64,000 bases of DNA. Origin: Candidatus Siliceabacter maunaloa. Its GTDB lineage: Bacteria > Actinomycetota > Thermoleophilia > Solirubrobacterales > Solirubrobacteraceae. The stretch covers positions 1 through 64,000 of the forward strand of contig JANDLV010000018.1 in NCBI GenBank assembly GCA_024330185.1, given 5' to 3'. The notes below the pieces were generated by a model. It made no database searches. It saw only the letters and a list, made by a program, of their open reading frames with translations, and was not told the origin of the DNA. A program made the translations under genes and the position numbers. Shown in pieces: positions 36,818 through 44,929 of the stretch. The stretch's first letter is position 1. Each line of letters begins with the position of its first letter.

Positions 36818-37858
36818 CTACCGCTTGTAGCAGTCCTCCGGGCTGCCGCCCGCCGACCAGGTGCCCCGGGCCGGGTCGAACAGCACGGCGCCGTAGTCCT
36901 GGCCGACCGTCTTGAGCAGGCAGGAGCCGAAGCTCGAGCGGCGCTCGCGGTGCGCGGTGGCACGACGCTCGTCGCGCGTGGTCACCTTGCGGATCTCGTC
37001 CACGACGATCTGATAAACGACCTTCTCGCCGCCCTCGCGGCCGTCCTCCTCGACGCTCAGCGTGGCGTCGCTGCCCTCGCCCAGGCGCAGCAGCGAGCAG
37101 TCGCGCTCCGCGCGGGCCTCGCAGTTGGAGCCCTGCACGTCGACGGAGCGATGGATCACGAAGCCCGCAGAGCTGCCGCCGTTGAAGACGCCCAGGAACA
37201 GGGCCGACGGCCGGCCCGCGGTGGGCAGCGGCGTGAGGGACGCGGGGTCGTCGAGATCGCGTACGAGGCTTCCGTCGCGGTAGACGCGCGCGTCGACCTC
37301 CCACAGGGTGAAGGTCCGATCTGGCTCGCGGCGGGCCGCGGGCTCGGGGGTCTCGACGGGGCCGGTGCTCACGCGGTCGGCCTGATCGTCGCCGGCCGAG
37401 CCCCCGCCACCGCTCGGGGCGCCGCCAGCACTCGGGGCGCCGCCACCTCCTCCGCCCGACATGCCGCCGCCGAACGGGTCGCCGCCGAATGGGTCGCCGC
37501 CACCCTGCGCCTCACCGCCCGGAGCCGGAGCGGGATCGGACAGACCGGTCTGCGGGGCGACCACGCCCGGCGCCGAGGCCACAGCGGCCACGCTGTCGCC
37601 CACGCTGCGGCGGAACGGGTCGTTGGCGACACCCAGCAGCTCGCGGTCGGCGTTGAGCTCGACCGCGTCGGCGGGGACGACCACGCCGCTGGTGATGCCC
37701 GGGCCCCCAGCGCCACCGAGGGGCGCCTGCGCGGGCTCGCTCCTCGAGGCGGTCAGCCCGATCGCGGCGGCGGCGACGATGCCCACGACCAGCAGGACGG
37801 CGACGGGCCACAGGCGCTTGTCGACGAGGTCGCGGGCGATGCCGCGGACGGTGTTCAT
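36818..37858 (-). CDS. Pilus-assembly-associated membrane protein (PilP position)
   Basis: 346 residues. A cytoplasmic N-terminus, one membrane segment (WPVAVLLVVGIVAAAAIGLT, about 17-36), an extracellular Gly/Ser/Pro-rich linker (about 95-160), then a compact domain with FTLWEVDARVYRDGSLVRDL and FVIHRSVDVQGSNC and cysteines in CEARAERDC and a C-terminal EDCYKR. It occupies the pilP place after pilM-N-O with an ATGA overlap, but no PilP sequence is visible. Probably links the inner-membrane alignment complex to the outside. Confidence 0.7.
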   Translation of the reverse strand: MNTVRGIARDLVDKRLWPVAVLLVVGIVAAAAIGLTASRSEPAQAPLGGAGGPGITSGVVVPADAVELNADRELLGVANDPFRRSVGDSVAAVASAPGVVAPQTGLSDPAPAPGGEAQGGGDPFGGDPFGGGMSGGGGGGAPSAGGAPSGGGGSAGDDQADRVSTGPVETPEPAARREPDRTFTLWEVDARVYRDGSLVRDLDDPASLTPLPTAGRPSALFLGVFNGGSSAGFVIHRSVDVQGSNCEARAERDCSLLRLGEGSDATLSVEEDGREGGEKVVYQIVVDEIRKVTTRDERRATAHRERRSSFGSCLLKTVGQDYGAVLFDPARGTWSAGGSPEDCYKR

Positions 37859-38562
37859 GGGGTTCCTCCGGTCACTGTGGCGGTTGCGGGAGCCCCCGTG
37901 CCGCCCTCGGCGGGCGGGGCTGCACTCGTGGCGCCGGCCGGGCCGGCGGGCGTCGCGCCGCCAAGGGCGCTCTGGCCCTCGGGCAGCGTGAAGGCGGTGG
38001 CCTGGACGGAGACCTGTGGCGGCGAGCCCGGCTCGGCCTCGCCGAGCGAGAAGCCGTCGATGCGCAGCAGGCGACCGTCCACGGCCAGCCGCTCGTCCTC
38101 GTCCTCCACCTCGACGTAGCGCTGCAGGCCGCCCAGGAAGTCCGACAGGCGGAAGAACGGCCCGACGTAGTCGAAGGAGAACGGCTCGGCGGGCAGCGTC
38201 TGGGTCGCCTCGGCGGTCGCAGCGTCTGCCGGGGCCTGCCCCGCTGTGAAGGAGCGGAAGTCGACCTTCTCGCTGCGTGCGGTGGCGCCGATCTGGAAGA
38301 GCAGGCTCGCCGTGGCGTCCTCCGCGGGCGCGGCCTTGCCGACCGCGGCCAGCACCGCGTAGTTGTCGCGGTACCCGGCCCTGGCCTGCTGGAAGCGGCC
38401 GAGGTCGTTGCGGGCCTGGTCCAACACGGCCTGTGCCTCGGTGACCTGCTGGCCGAGCTGCGAGGCCTCCTCGCGCTTGGGGCTGACGAGCAGGAACCAC
38501 AGGCCCGCCAGCAGGAGGGCACCGGCCACCACGGACAGGGCGATGCGGTCCCGCGCGCTCAT
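37855..38562 (-). CDS. pilO: Type IV pilus alignment protein PilO-like
   Basis: 235 residues: one N-terminal membrane segment (IALSVVAGALLLAGLWFLLV), a coiled-coil (REEASQLGQQVTEAQAVLDQ and on), then the ferredoxin-like domain with VDFRSFTAGQ, PFSFDYVGPFFRLSDFLGGL and LAVDGRLLRIDGFSL. An Ala/Pro/Gly tail follows. PilO pairs with PilN in the membrane and connects to PilM. ATGA overlaps at both ends bind it to pilN and the downstream gene. Confidence 0.85.
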   Translation of the reverse strand: MSARDRIALSVVAGALLLAGLWFLLVSPKREEASQLGQQVTEAQAVLDQARNDLGRFQQARAGYRDNYAVLAAVGKAAPAEDATASLLFQIGATARSEKVDFRSFTAGQAPADAATAEATQTLPAEPFSFDYVGPFFRLSDFLGGLQRYVEVEDEDERLAVDGRLLRIDGFSLGEAEPGSPPQVSVQATAFTLPEGQSALGGATPAGPAGATSAAPPAEGGTGAPATATVTGGTP

Positions 38563-39380
38563 TGGTCGGCCCCTGCGCCGGCGGGCGGGGCCGGGGTGGC
38601 CTCGCCCTCGCCGGTGGCCTGTTCGTCCTCGGAGCCGGCGTCAGCCTCGCCGGCGGGCGCGGGCGCGGACCCGGGGGCCGCGGCGGCCACGCCGGCCGCC
38701 GCAGCACCCGGCAGCGGCGCGAAGCTCACCGTCACGTCGAAGGCCGTGTCGCAGTCCGCGGGCGCACCGGCGACGGGCTCGCCCTCCTCGTCCTCGGTGA
38801 CCGAAGCGAGGTTGACGTCGCGCACGCCGCTCATCTGGCGCAGGCGCACCATCATGTCGGCCACGTCGCGGTCGCTGGTGGTGCAGCCTGCCATCTGAAG
38901 GCTGGGCCCGCCGGCCTCGGCTGCGCCCGCGGCCGCGCCCGGAGCCGGAGCTGGAGCCGGGGCCGTGGCCGGGGCGGCGCCCGCAGCGCCACCCCCCGCG
39001 GGCGCGACCGACGCCGTCAGCGTGCCCAGCCGCGCGTCGGCGGGCAGGGCGACGGAGAGCTCCTCCACCACCTGCGACCAGTCGATGCGCGCGCCGGCGA
39101 GGGTGCGCAGCGCGCTGACGCGCTGGGTACGCAGCTCGGCGAACTCCTCGAAGGGGCGCAGGGTCTCGGCCTGCGCGGCGATCTGCGTGGCCTCGGCCTG
39201 CACCTCGGCCAGCTCGGTCTCGCGGTCGGCGACCTGGCGGGAGAGCACGGCGTAGGCGGCCAGGGCGACCAGCAGCACGCCGAGCACGCCGAGCACCGCG
39301 TAGACGCCGCCGCCCGAGCGCCCGGGGACGCCGGAGCCTCCGCGCCGCTCGTCGGCGGGGATGAGGTTGACGGCCTTCAC
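38559..39380 (-). CDS. pilN: Type IV pilus assembly protein PilN-like
   Basis: 273 residues. Begins MKAVNLIPADERRGGSG, the INLLP-type motif by which PilN binds PilM. A membrane segment (about 26-48), coiled coil (RQVADRETELAEVQAEATQI), the fold core IDWSQVVEELSVALPADARL, and a long Ala/Pro-rich insert before MAGCTTSDRDVADMMVRLRQ, VRDVNLASVTEDEEGE and DVTVSFAPLPG. GTG start overlapping pilM (GTGA). Confidence 0.87.
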   Translation of the reverse strand: MKAVNLIPADERRGGSGVPGRSGGGVYAVLGVLGVLLVALAAYAVLSRQVADRETELAEVQAEATQIAAQAETLRPFEEFAELRTQRVSALRTLAGARIDWSQVVEELSVALPADARLGTLTASVAPAGGGAAGAAPATAPAPAPAPGAAAGAAEAGGPSLQMAGCTTSDRDVADMMVRLRQMSGVRDVNLASVTEDEEGEPVAGAPADCDTAFDVTVSFAPLPGAAAAGVAAAAPGSAPAPAGEADAGSEDEQATGEGEATPAPPAGAGADQ

Positions 39381-40444
39381 GACGCGACCTCCGTGACGGC
39401 CAGGCCCGCGGGCACGGCCATCGTCTCGGCGGCGATGCCGTTGAGCGCACCCTCGCGCAGCTCGGGCACCCGGCCGACCTCGACCTCGGTGCCCAGCGCG
39501 GCGCGCAAGCCCTCCACGAAGGCGGTCAGCGCGGCGGCCGGGCCGGTGAGGACGACCCGGCGCACGGGCTCGGCGCCCGCCTGCTGGCCGTAGAAGGTGA
39601 GGGTGCCCTGGACGTCGGCGGCGACGCGGCGCACGCCCTCCTCCAGCGTGTCGCGCGCGGAGGCGACGATACGCTCGTCGCCGTCGACCGGCGCGCCGGC
39701 GGGGACGCGGCCGACGTGCTCCAGCCACCCGCGGGCGTGCTCGACGGTGAGCTCGTGGCGCGGGGCCAGCGCGTTGGCCATTGCCTCGATCCCGGAGGCG
39801 GCGACGCGGGTGAACACGCACGTGCCCGCGTGGGCCACGGCCAGGGTGATCATCCCGGCGGCGTTGACGTACAGGGTGGTCAGCGGCTCGGCGCCCTCGG
39901 GGCGGTGCAGCGCGCGGATCATCGCGAAGGCGCTGAGGTCGATCCCCGCCGGCTTGAGCCCGGCGCGGCGCACCGCGGTGAGCAGGCGCATGACCGAGTC
40001 GCGCACGGCCACCACGACGATCACGCGGGTGCGCGGGCCGTCGGGCGTGTCCACCGCGCCGACGAGCTGGTAGTCGAGGACCGCCTGGTCGAGCGGGATC
40101 GGCAGCTCGGCGGTGGCCTGGAAGCGCACCGCGGCGTCGAGGTCCTTGTCGCTGAGCAGCGGCGGGAGGTCCAGCGTGCGCACGACGACGCGCGAGGACG
40201 CGATCCCCACGCGGACCTTGCGGTCCAGCCCGCTGTCGTCGAACAGGGCCTTGAGGGCGAGCGCGAGGCCGTCGGGGTCGGTGACCTCTCCGTCGGGCAC
40301 CAGGGCCGGCTCCAGCGACCGGTAGGCGCACCGCTCGACGCCCAGGACGCCGTTGACGCTCACCTGGGCGGCGGCGACGAACCCGGGCTCGACCACGAGG
40401 CCGACGACCGAGCCGTCCTTCTTCCTGGGGCGCACGAAGTCCAC
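39377..40444 (-). CDS. pilM: Type IV pilus assembly ATPase-fold protein PilM
   Basis: 355 residues. Actin-like cytoplasmic protein that docks PilN at the pilus base. Seen: VVGLVVEPGFVAAAQVS, LPPLLSDKDLDAAVRFQATA then ELPIPLDQAVLDYQ (a strong PilM hallmark), VVVAVRDSVMRLL, GLKPAGIDLSAFAMIRAL, LYVNAAGMITLAVAH and VVLTGPAAALTAFVEGLRAA. GTG start. Its expected upstream neighbour pilD is 2.4 kb away, displaced by toxin-antitoxin modules, so it may depend on a local promoter that I could not define. Confidence 0.93.
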   Translation of the reverse strand: MDFVRPRKKDGSVVGLVVEPGFVAAAQVSVNGVLGVERCAYRSLEPALVPDGEVTDPDGLALALKALFDDSGLDRKVRVGIASSRVVVRTLDLPPLLSDKDLDAAVRFQATAELPIPLDQAVLDYQLVGAVDTPDGPRTRVIVVVAVRDSVMRLLTAVRRAGLKPAGIDLSAFAMIRALHRPEGAEPLTTLYVNAAGMITLAVAHAGTCVFTRVAASGIEAMANALAPRHELTVEHARGWLEHVGRVPAGAPVDGDERIVASARDTLEEGVRRVAADVQGTLTFYGQQAGAEPVRRVVLTGPAAALTAFVEGLRAALGTEVEVGRVPELREGALNGIAAETMAVPAGLAVTEVAS

Positions 40445-40492
40445 GAGGGAGGTATCGGCAGCCGGGCGGGCCGAGCTTGAGGAGCTCGCGGG

Positions 40493-40585
40493 TCAGGGCA
40501 TGCCGGGGGACGCGACGGTGAGGCCTTGGGCGCGCGCGGCCGCGAGGAGCTCGCGGTCGTAGGCGATGAGCACTTGGCGGTCCGC
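40493..40585 (-). pseudogene. C-terminal remnant of a PIN-domain protein
   Basis: The complement reads DRQVLIAYDRELLAAARAQG then LTVASPGMP and stop, the usual last strand and helix of a PIN RNase (Asp of the Y-D-R motif). Nothing upstream continues the domain: it runs at once into the promoter of the CcdA-like gene on the other strand. About 30 codons of a lost toxin. Confidence 0.6.
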
Positions 40586-40593
40586 GCAGTGTG

Positions 40594-40599
40594 TATGGT
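40594..40599 (+). promoter_or_regulatory. -10 box TATGGT for the CcdA-PIN module
   Basis: TATGGT ends exactly 6 nt before the ATG at 40606, a leaderless promoter. Confidence 0.6.
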
Positions 40600-40605
40600 G
40601 TGCGC

Positions 40606-40866
40606 ATGGCGCGGGTGAACATCACGCTGCCCGACGAGCTGCTCGAACGGGCCAGGTCGGCGGGCTTGAACGTCTCGCGGGTGTCCGCCCTCGCGCTGGC
40701 CGAGGAGCTCGACCGGCGCGCCAAGACCGCAGAGCTGGATGCCTACCTGAGCCGCCTGGACGCCGAGCTCGGCCCCGTCGCCGAGGACGAGCGCACCGCA
40801 GCGCGGGAGTGGGCGGACAGAGTGCTGCCCTCACCCTCCGGGCTCGGCGCGGCGCGCACCGGGTGA
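40606..40866 (+). CDS. CcdA-like antitoxin
   Basis: 86 residues. A ribbon-helix-helix N-terminus (ARVNITLPDELLERARSAGL then NVSRVSALALAEEL) should bind its own promoter; the acidic C-terminal half (TAELDAYLSRLDAELGPVAE) should wrap the toxin. Start fixed by the -10 box 6 nt upstream. Its stop overlaps the toxin's GTG (GTGA), the standard toxin-antitoxin layout. Confidence 0.85.
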   Translation: MARVNITLPDELLERARSAGLNVSRVSALALAEELDRRAKTAELDAYLSRLDAELGPVAEDERTAAREWADRVLPSPSGLGAARTG

Positions 40867-41249
40867 CGCTCGTCCTCGATGCCGGAGGGCTCAGCGCGCT
40901 GGCCGGCCAGCGAGGCAGGCTCGAGGAGCTACGCCGCCGCGCCCACTGGCCCGCGCAGGTTCCGGCGGTCGTCCTGACCGAAGCGCTGACCGGGGATCAC
41001 CGCCGCGACGTGCACGTGAACCGGCTGCTCAAGGCGTGCCAGGTCCGCGCCGTGGACGAGCAGACGTCCCGCGAGGCGGCCCGCCTGCGCACCGCGACCG
41101 GTCGCGCGGGGACCGTCTCCGCGGTCGATGCCATCGTGGCCGCCTTCGCGGGTGCCCGCCCTGACGCGATCGTGCTCACCAGTGATCCACGCGACCTCGA
41201 AGCGCTGGCCGAGTACGCCGCGCTGCCGATCACCGTCGCCGGTGTCTAG
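40863..41249 (+). CDS. PIN-domain toxin (VapC-like RNase)
   Basis: 128 residues. The four acidic positions of a PIN nuclease are visible: LVLDAGGLSAL (D near 6), VVLTEALTGDH (E), GTVSAVDAIVAAFAG (D) and IVLTSDPRDLEALAEY (D). Expected to cleave tRNA or other RNA in a metal-dependent way when the antitoxin is lost. Full length and apparently intact. Paired with a CcdA-like rather than VapB-like antitoxin. The cassette lies between pilM and a dead pilD copy. Confidence 0.87.
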   Translation: MTLVLDAGGLSALAGQRGRLEELRRRAHWPAQVPAVVLTEALTGDHRRDVHVNRLLKACQVRAVDEQTSREAARLRTATGRAGTVSAVDAIVAAFAGARPDAIVLTSDPRDLEALAEYAALPITVAGV

Positions 41250-41331
41250 TAGGGACCACGGCGCCGACGTGTTCCTCATGCCCGTCGGCAACGGGAGGGC
41301 CGTCTGGACGACGTGATCGCCCGCCGAATGC

Positions 41332-41855
41332 CTATGCGAACGAGTCCAGGTACCAGTCGACGACCGCGTCGCCGGCGAACAGGCCGAAGAGGCCGCCGAG
41401 GGCCAGGAAGGGGCCGAAGGGGACCGCGGTCTTGCGGCCCTCCTTGACGCCCTTGCGGGCCATCACCGCCATCCCGACCACGGTTCCTGCGACCAGGGCG
41501 CGAGGTCGATCGCCGCCACGGGCACCAGCAGCGTCACGAAGACCAGGGGAAGAATGACCTCGCTTCCCACGCCGAAGCGCACCACGCACAGCGCGTAGAG
41601 CACCGCGGTCACCGCCTCCACCACCGGGTAGCGCGCCGAGATCGACGCCGCGCACGAACGGCACCGCCCGCGCAGCAGCAGCCAGGAGAAGATGGGGACG
41701 TTGTCGTAGGGCTTCACGGGCGTCTCACAACCGGGGCACCGCGACGCGGGGCGCACCAGCGACTCCCTGCGCGAAAGCCGGTATGACACCACGTTCAGAA
41801 ACGAGCCGATGGTGGCGCCGAACACGGCGGCCAACAGGGAGGCGGCGGCGGTCAT
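41332..41855 (-). pseudogene. pilD: Prepilin peptidase duplicate with internal deletion
   Basis: Both ends match the intact pilD at 42871-43629: N-terminal part (GSFLNVVSYRLSRRESLV, CPGC and CRSC, to AAIDL) and C-terminal part (ALVAGTVVGMAVMARKGVKE to WYLDSFA and stop). About 235 bp between them are gone, removing residues ~119-197 with the second catalytic Asp and shifting the frame. So it cannot be an active prepilin peptidase. With the intact gene it brackets the RHH-MazF module. Confidence 0.95.
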
Positions 41856-41960
41856 GGGTCCTTCATCGGGGGGACGGCCCGCGGTGTTGAGCCGAACCCC
41901 GGATCTACCGCATTAGCTTCGTCAAGGCGCTGCTCGACCCGCCCAGCCAATGACTAACCG

Positions 41961-41966
41961 TATGAT
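41961..41966 (+). promoter_or_regulatory. -10 box TATGAT for the RHH-MazF module
   Basis: A near-consensus TATGAT, 6 nt before the ATG at 41973. Confidence 0.7.
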
Positions 41967-41974
41967 GTCATCAT
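41962..41974 (+). promoter_or_regulatory. Operator-like palindrome ATGATGTCATCAT
   Basis: A perfect 13-nt palindrome (ATGATG-T-CATCAT) covering most of the -10 box and the start codon. This is where an antitoxin autorepressor is expected to bind. Confidence 0.6.
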
Positions 41975-42230
41975 GTCCAAAGCCACTCAGATAGCGTTCC
42001 AGCTCGACAACGAGAGCCTGCGCCAGATCGACGAGCTCGCGACCGCCAAGTCCTGGTCGCGGGCGCAAGTGCTTCGCGTCGCCGTCGACGAACTGCTCGC
42101 TACGCGACGGGAGGCGACGATCGACGCCCAGCTCGCCGCCGGCTATGGCGCGCAACCGCCGGGCGCCGAGGAGGATGCGTGGGCGGAGATGACCGTCGAT
42201 GCACTGCGGACGGCCGACCTTGCCTGGTAG
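41973..42230 (+). CDS. Ribbon-helix-helix antitoxin
   Basis: 85 residues. The N-terminal half (TQIAFQLDNESLRQIDELAT then KSWSRAQVLRVAVDELL) is a ribbon-helix-helix DNA-binding domain; the C-terminal half (GAEEDAWAEMTVDALRTADL) is acidic and probably binds MazF. Start fixed by TATGAT 6 nt upstream. The toxin frame overlaps its end. Confidence 0.85.
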   Translation: MSKATQIAFQLDNESLRQIDELATAKSWSRAQVLRVAVDELLATRREATIDAQLAAGYGAQPPGAEEDAWAEMTVDALRTADLAW

Positions 42231-42561
42231 TGGACCGCCACGTCGTGGCGAGATCTGGCTTGCCGAGATGGACAAGGCGCGGCCAGCGGTCGTGATGCAT
42301 CGCGACTTTGCCGGACGAGCCCTCAATGCGGTTCTCGTCGCGCCGTTGACGACCACGATCCGTGACATCCCGACCGCCGTCAAGCTGGGGCCGAACGACG
42401 GCGTCGATCGCGAATGCGTCGCGATGCTCGACGCGCTGACGCTGCTGCGCAAGGACCGGTTCGTGCGACGCGTCGGTGAACTCACACCCAGCCGCATGGC
42501 CGACCTCTGTCATGCGCTCGCGATTGCAGTGGCGTGCGAGCTCCCGCTCGCGAGCGGTTGA
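42199..42561 (+). CDS. mazF: MazF/PemK-type endoribonuclease toxin
   Basis: About 120 residues. Core motif PPRRGEIWLAEMDKARPAVV, then LNAVLVAPLTTTIRDIPTAV, ECVAMLDALTLLRKDRFVRR and a C-terminal helix. MazF cleaves single-stranded mRNA at short motifs. The start is uncertain: ATG at 42199 overlaps the antitoxin by 32 nt; a TTG at 42220 would give the usual short N-terminus. The usual Pro-Thr/Arg-Gly after the D is shortened here, a small deviation. Otherwise intact. Confidence 0.87.
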   Translation: MHCGRPTLPGSGPPRRGEIWLAEMDKARPAVVMHRDFAGRALNAVLVAPLTTTIRDIPTAVKLGPNDGVDRECVAMLDALTLLRKDRFVRRVGELTPSRMADLCHALAIAVACELPLASG

Positions 42562-42840
42562 CTCGTGTTCAGGCGCACCCCCCGATCGGGTACGTCCACC
42601 CGGCCTGCTCGAGGCGCCCGAAGACCTTGGTGTTCCGAAACCCCGAGTCGGCGCGCAACAAGCAAGCAGTGAGCAGCGACCGCAAAGCAGCTCCGCAATC
42701 GCGAGCCGCTCAAGGAAGAGAGGGCTTCCCAGCCGCCCAAGAAGACGCCGAGCAAGCCACCGGCGCCGATGAACGTCTGCCGCTGGACCTGCAGCCGGAC
42801 AACAAGCCCGAATCCGAGAAGTGACGGACTGACACCTCGC
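42562..42840 (+). other. Spacer with no recognisable gene
   Basis: An open frame on the plus strand ends at 42824 (...LDLQPDNKPESEK), Lys/Gln/Pro-rich, overlapping mazF at its start, with no ribosome-binding site or known motif. I could not support it as a gene. The base composition is less GC-rich than pilD's. Confidence 0.4.
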
Positions 42841-42872
42841 AGGTCGCGCTGCGGCGCAGCCGCCGGCGACCT
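42841..42872 (-). terminator. Hairpin at the end of pilD
   Basis: AGGTCGC/GCGACCT arms with an inner GCTGC-GGC-GCAGC hairpin, touching the pilD stop codon. No T-run. It may end the pilD message and so separate it from pilM. Confidence 0.5.
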
Positions 42873-43629
42873 ACGCGAACGAGTCCAGGTACCAGTCGAC
42901 GAACGCCTCGCCGGCGAACAGGCCGAAGAGCCCGCCGAGGGCGAGGAAGGGACCGAAGGGGACCGCGGTCTTGCGGCCCTCCTTGACGCCCTTGCGCGCC
43001 ATCACGGCCAGGCCCACGACGGTGCCCGCGACCAGGGCGACGAGCATGGCCGGCCCGACCGCACGACCGAGGAAGAGGCCCATGACCCCGGCGAGCTTGA
43101 CGTCGCCCATCCCCATTCCGCTCGGGTAGGCCAGCGCGGCCAAGAGCAGGAAGCCGCCCGCGGCGAGCCCGGCGATGAGCCGCTCGGGCAGCGAGCCGGC
43201 GTCGACGGCCACGGCGACGCCGAGCGCGACCAGCGCCGCGGGCCCGACGAGCACGTTGGGGATGATCCGGTGCTCGAGGTCGATCGCCGCGACGGGCACC
43301 AGCAGCGTCACGAAGACCAGGGGCAGGATGACCTCGCTTCCCACGCCGAAGCGCACGACGCACAACGCGTAGAGCACCGCGGTCACCGCCTCCACCAGGG
43401 GATAGCGCGCGGAGATCGGCGCCGCGCACGAACGGCAGCGCCCGCGCAGCAGCAGCCACGAGAAGATGGGGACGTTGTCGTAGGGCTTGACGTCCTCCCC
43501 GCAGCCGGGGCACCGCGAGCCGGGATGGACCAGCGACTCACGGCGGGGCAGGCGATAGGAGACCACGTTGAGGAAGGATCCCATCACGGCGCCGACGAGG
43601 GCGGCGAAGAGCGAAGTTGTGACGATCAC
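42871..43629 (-). CDS. pilD: Prepilin peptidase / N-methyltransferase
   Basis: 252 residues, polytopic. Cleaves prepilin leaders and methylates the new N-terminus. The zinc-binding methylase region has C40/C43 (CPGC) and C65/C68 (CRSC); the aspartyl protease pair is D117 in VAAIDLEHRIIPN and D176 in GMGMGDVKLAG. Seven to eight membrane segments. GTG start. Lies 31 nt after the PilX-like gene. Its substrates are presumably PilA and the minor pilins immediately upstream. Confidence 0.95.
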   Translation of the reverse strand: MIVTTSLFAALVGAVMGSFLNVVSYRLPRRESLVHPGSRCPGCGEDVKPYDNVPIFSWLLLRGRCRSCAAPISARYPLVEAVTAVLYALCVVRFGVGSEVILPLVFVTLLVPVAAIDLEHRIIPNVLVGPAALVALGVAVAVDAGSLPERLIAGLAAGGFLLLAALAYPSGMGMGDVKLAGVMGLFLGRAVGPAMLVALVAGTVVGLAVMARKGVKEGRKTAVPFGPFLALGGLFGLFAGEAFVDWYLDSFA

Positions 43630-43660
43630 TCTGACCTCATCGGCACGCGGAGGGCGCGGC

Positions 43661-44929
43661 TCAAGGGCCCGGCGGGATCTCGCGCCAGGTGTTCTGGATG
43701 ATGCCGGCCGAGCCGTAGGAGCGCGGAGCGTCGAAGGCCCTGCTGTCGACCGTGATGTAGGCGGCTTGGTCCTGGATGAAAACACCGCCCTGACCCTCCA
43801 CGAAGACCGCGCCGGTGACCCCGCCGTTGCCCGCCAGCTTCACAAGCATCGCACTGGACGACGGTTCCGCGTTGGCGTGGTAGAGCAACCCGTAGAAGTC
43901 GATGTTCCCCCCGAACTCGATCGGGCCGTTCTCGATGATCAGTGCGCCCGGTTTCGCGGAGGTGTTGATGGACGCCCTGCCGCTGTAGACGGTGTTGCAG
44001 GTCTCAACCCACACGATCTCTCCGGCGAGCTTCTCCACGTCCGCATCGGCCGGACAGCTCGGGTACCAGGTGCCGTTGGCGATGGCCGCCTGCTCGAGGT
44101 CGGACAGCGCCTCCTCCGTCAGGGCGGCCGGCTCGTCGTAGCCGATCTGCGGCTTGGTGCCGTTGAGCTGGTCCTGGAGGTGGGGGTTGCCGGGCGACCA
44201 CAGCTCGGCGAGCTTTCCCTTGTGACCCGCGCAGAGGCTGTCGGAGGTCGGCGTCGCGCAGCGCAACAGGATCCCGGTGTTCACCGCCGCCCGGGCGTCG
44301 ATGATCCCGTCCTTGCCCTTGGGTTCGATCTCCAGCCGGCCGGCGAGCAGCGCGGCACGCGGAAGCTGATGGGTGACCCGCTCGGCCTGCACCAGCGCGA
44401 CCATCGCGCGGGTGCGTCCCCGGACCGTGGCCTGAGCGCGGACCCAGAGCCGGCAGTCGGCGTTGCTGTCATATCCCGGCTGTCCCGCGGTGAACTCGTC
44501 GGAGTAGAAGCTGGTCGGACTGGCTTCGGTGCTGGTGCAGGTGTTCAGCTCCGCGCCTTTGTTGTCGCGCACCTCGGTGCGCCACGAGGTCAGGCTCTCG
44601 ACGTCGGGGGAGGTGAAAAGTTCCGCGATGGTTGCCTTGCTCGGGCACTTGGACGACGAGGGAGAGGCCTCGGTGCACGGGCTGCTGAAGTCGAGCCCGG
44701 CGCCCACGGCCCCGGGGCCCGGCCAGCGCTGTGACAGCGGGAAGATCTGCGCGCCGAGCGTGCCCTCGCCGAGGTTGAAGGCGGTCTCGCCGACGCGCTC
44801 CAGGCCCGACTGCTCCTGCTGGACGTCGACCTGGGCCAGCCCGGCGAGGCCGACGGTGAGCATGATCATCGTCAGCAGCAGCGCCGTCACCAGGGCAGAG
44901 CCTCGCTCGGCGGCCGCATGGCGCCTCAC
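43661..44929 (-). CDS. Minor pilin-like protein (PilX type)
   Basis: 422 residues. N-terminus RRHAAAERGSALVTALLLTM with a hydrophobic helix resembles PilX: a short basic leader, Gly before the hydrophobic stretch, but no Glu at +5 in the usual form. The large extracellular part is Ser/Thr/Asn-rich with several Cys pairs and a beta-helix-like end (GALIIENGPIEFGGNIDFYG, GVTGAVFVEGQGGVFIQDQA). PilX-family proteins prime pilus assembly. GTG start overlapping the PilW-like gene (GTGA). Confidence 0.78.
   Translation of the reverse strand: MRRHAAAERGSALVTALLLTMIMLTVGLAGLAQVDVQQEQSGLERVGETAFNLGEGTLGAQIFPLSQRWPGPGAVGAGLDFSSPCTEASPSSSKCPSKATIAELFTSPDVESLTSWRTEVRDNKGAELNTCTSTEASPTSFYSDEFTAGQPGYDSNADCRLWVRAQATVRGRTRAMVALVQAERVTHQLPRAALLAGRLEIEPKGKDGIIDARAAVNTGILLRCATPTSDSLCAGHKGKLAELWSPGNPHLQDQLNGTKPQIGYDEPAALTEEALSDLEQAAIANGTWYPSCPADADVEKLAGEIVWVETCNTVYSGRASINTSAKPGALIIENGPIEFGGNIDFYGLLYHANAEPSSSAMLVKLAGNGGVTGAVFVEGQGGVFIQDQAAYITVDSRAFDAPRSYGSAGIIQNTWREIPPGP

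Noticed and set aside
42562-42840. Plus-strand frame ending ...LQPDNKPESEK as a gene after mazF
   Set aside because: No start signal, no recognisable domain, low complexity. Left as an unassigned spacer.
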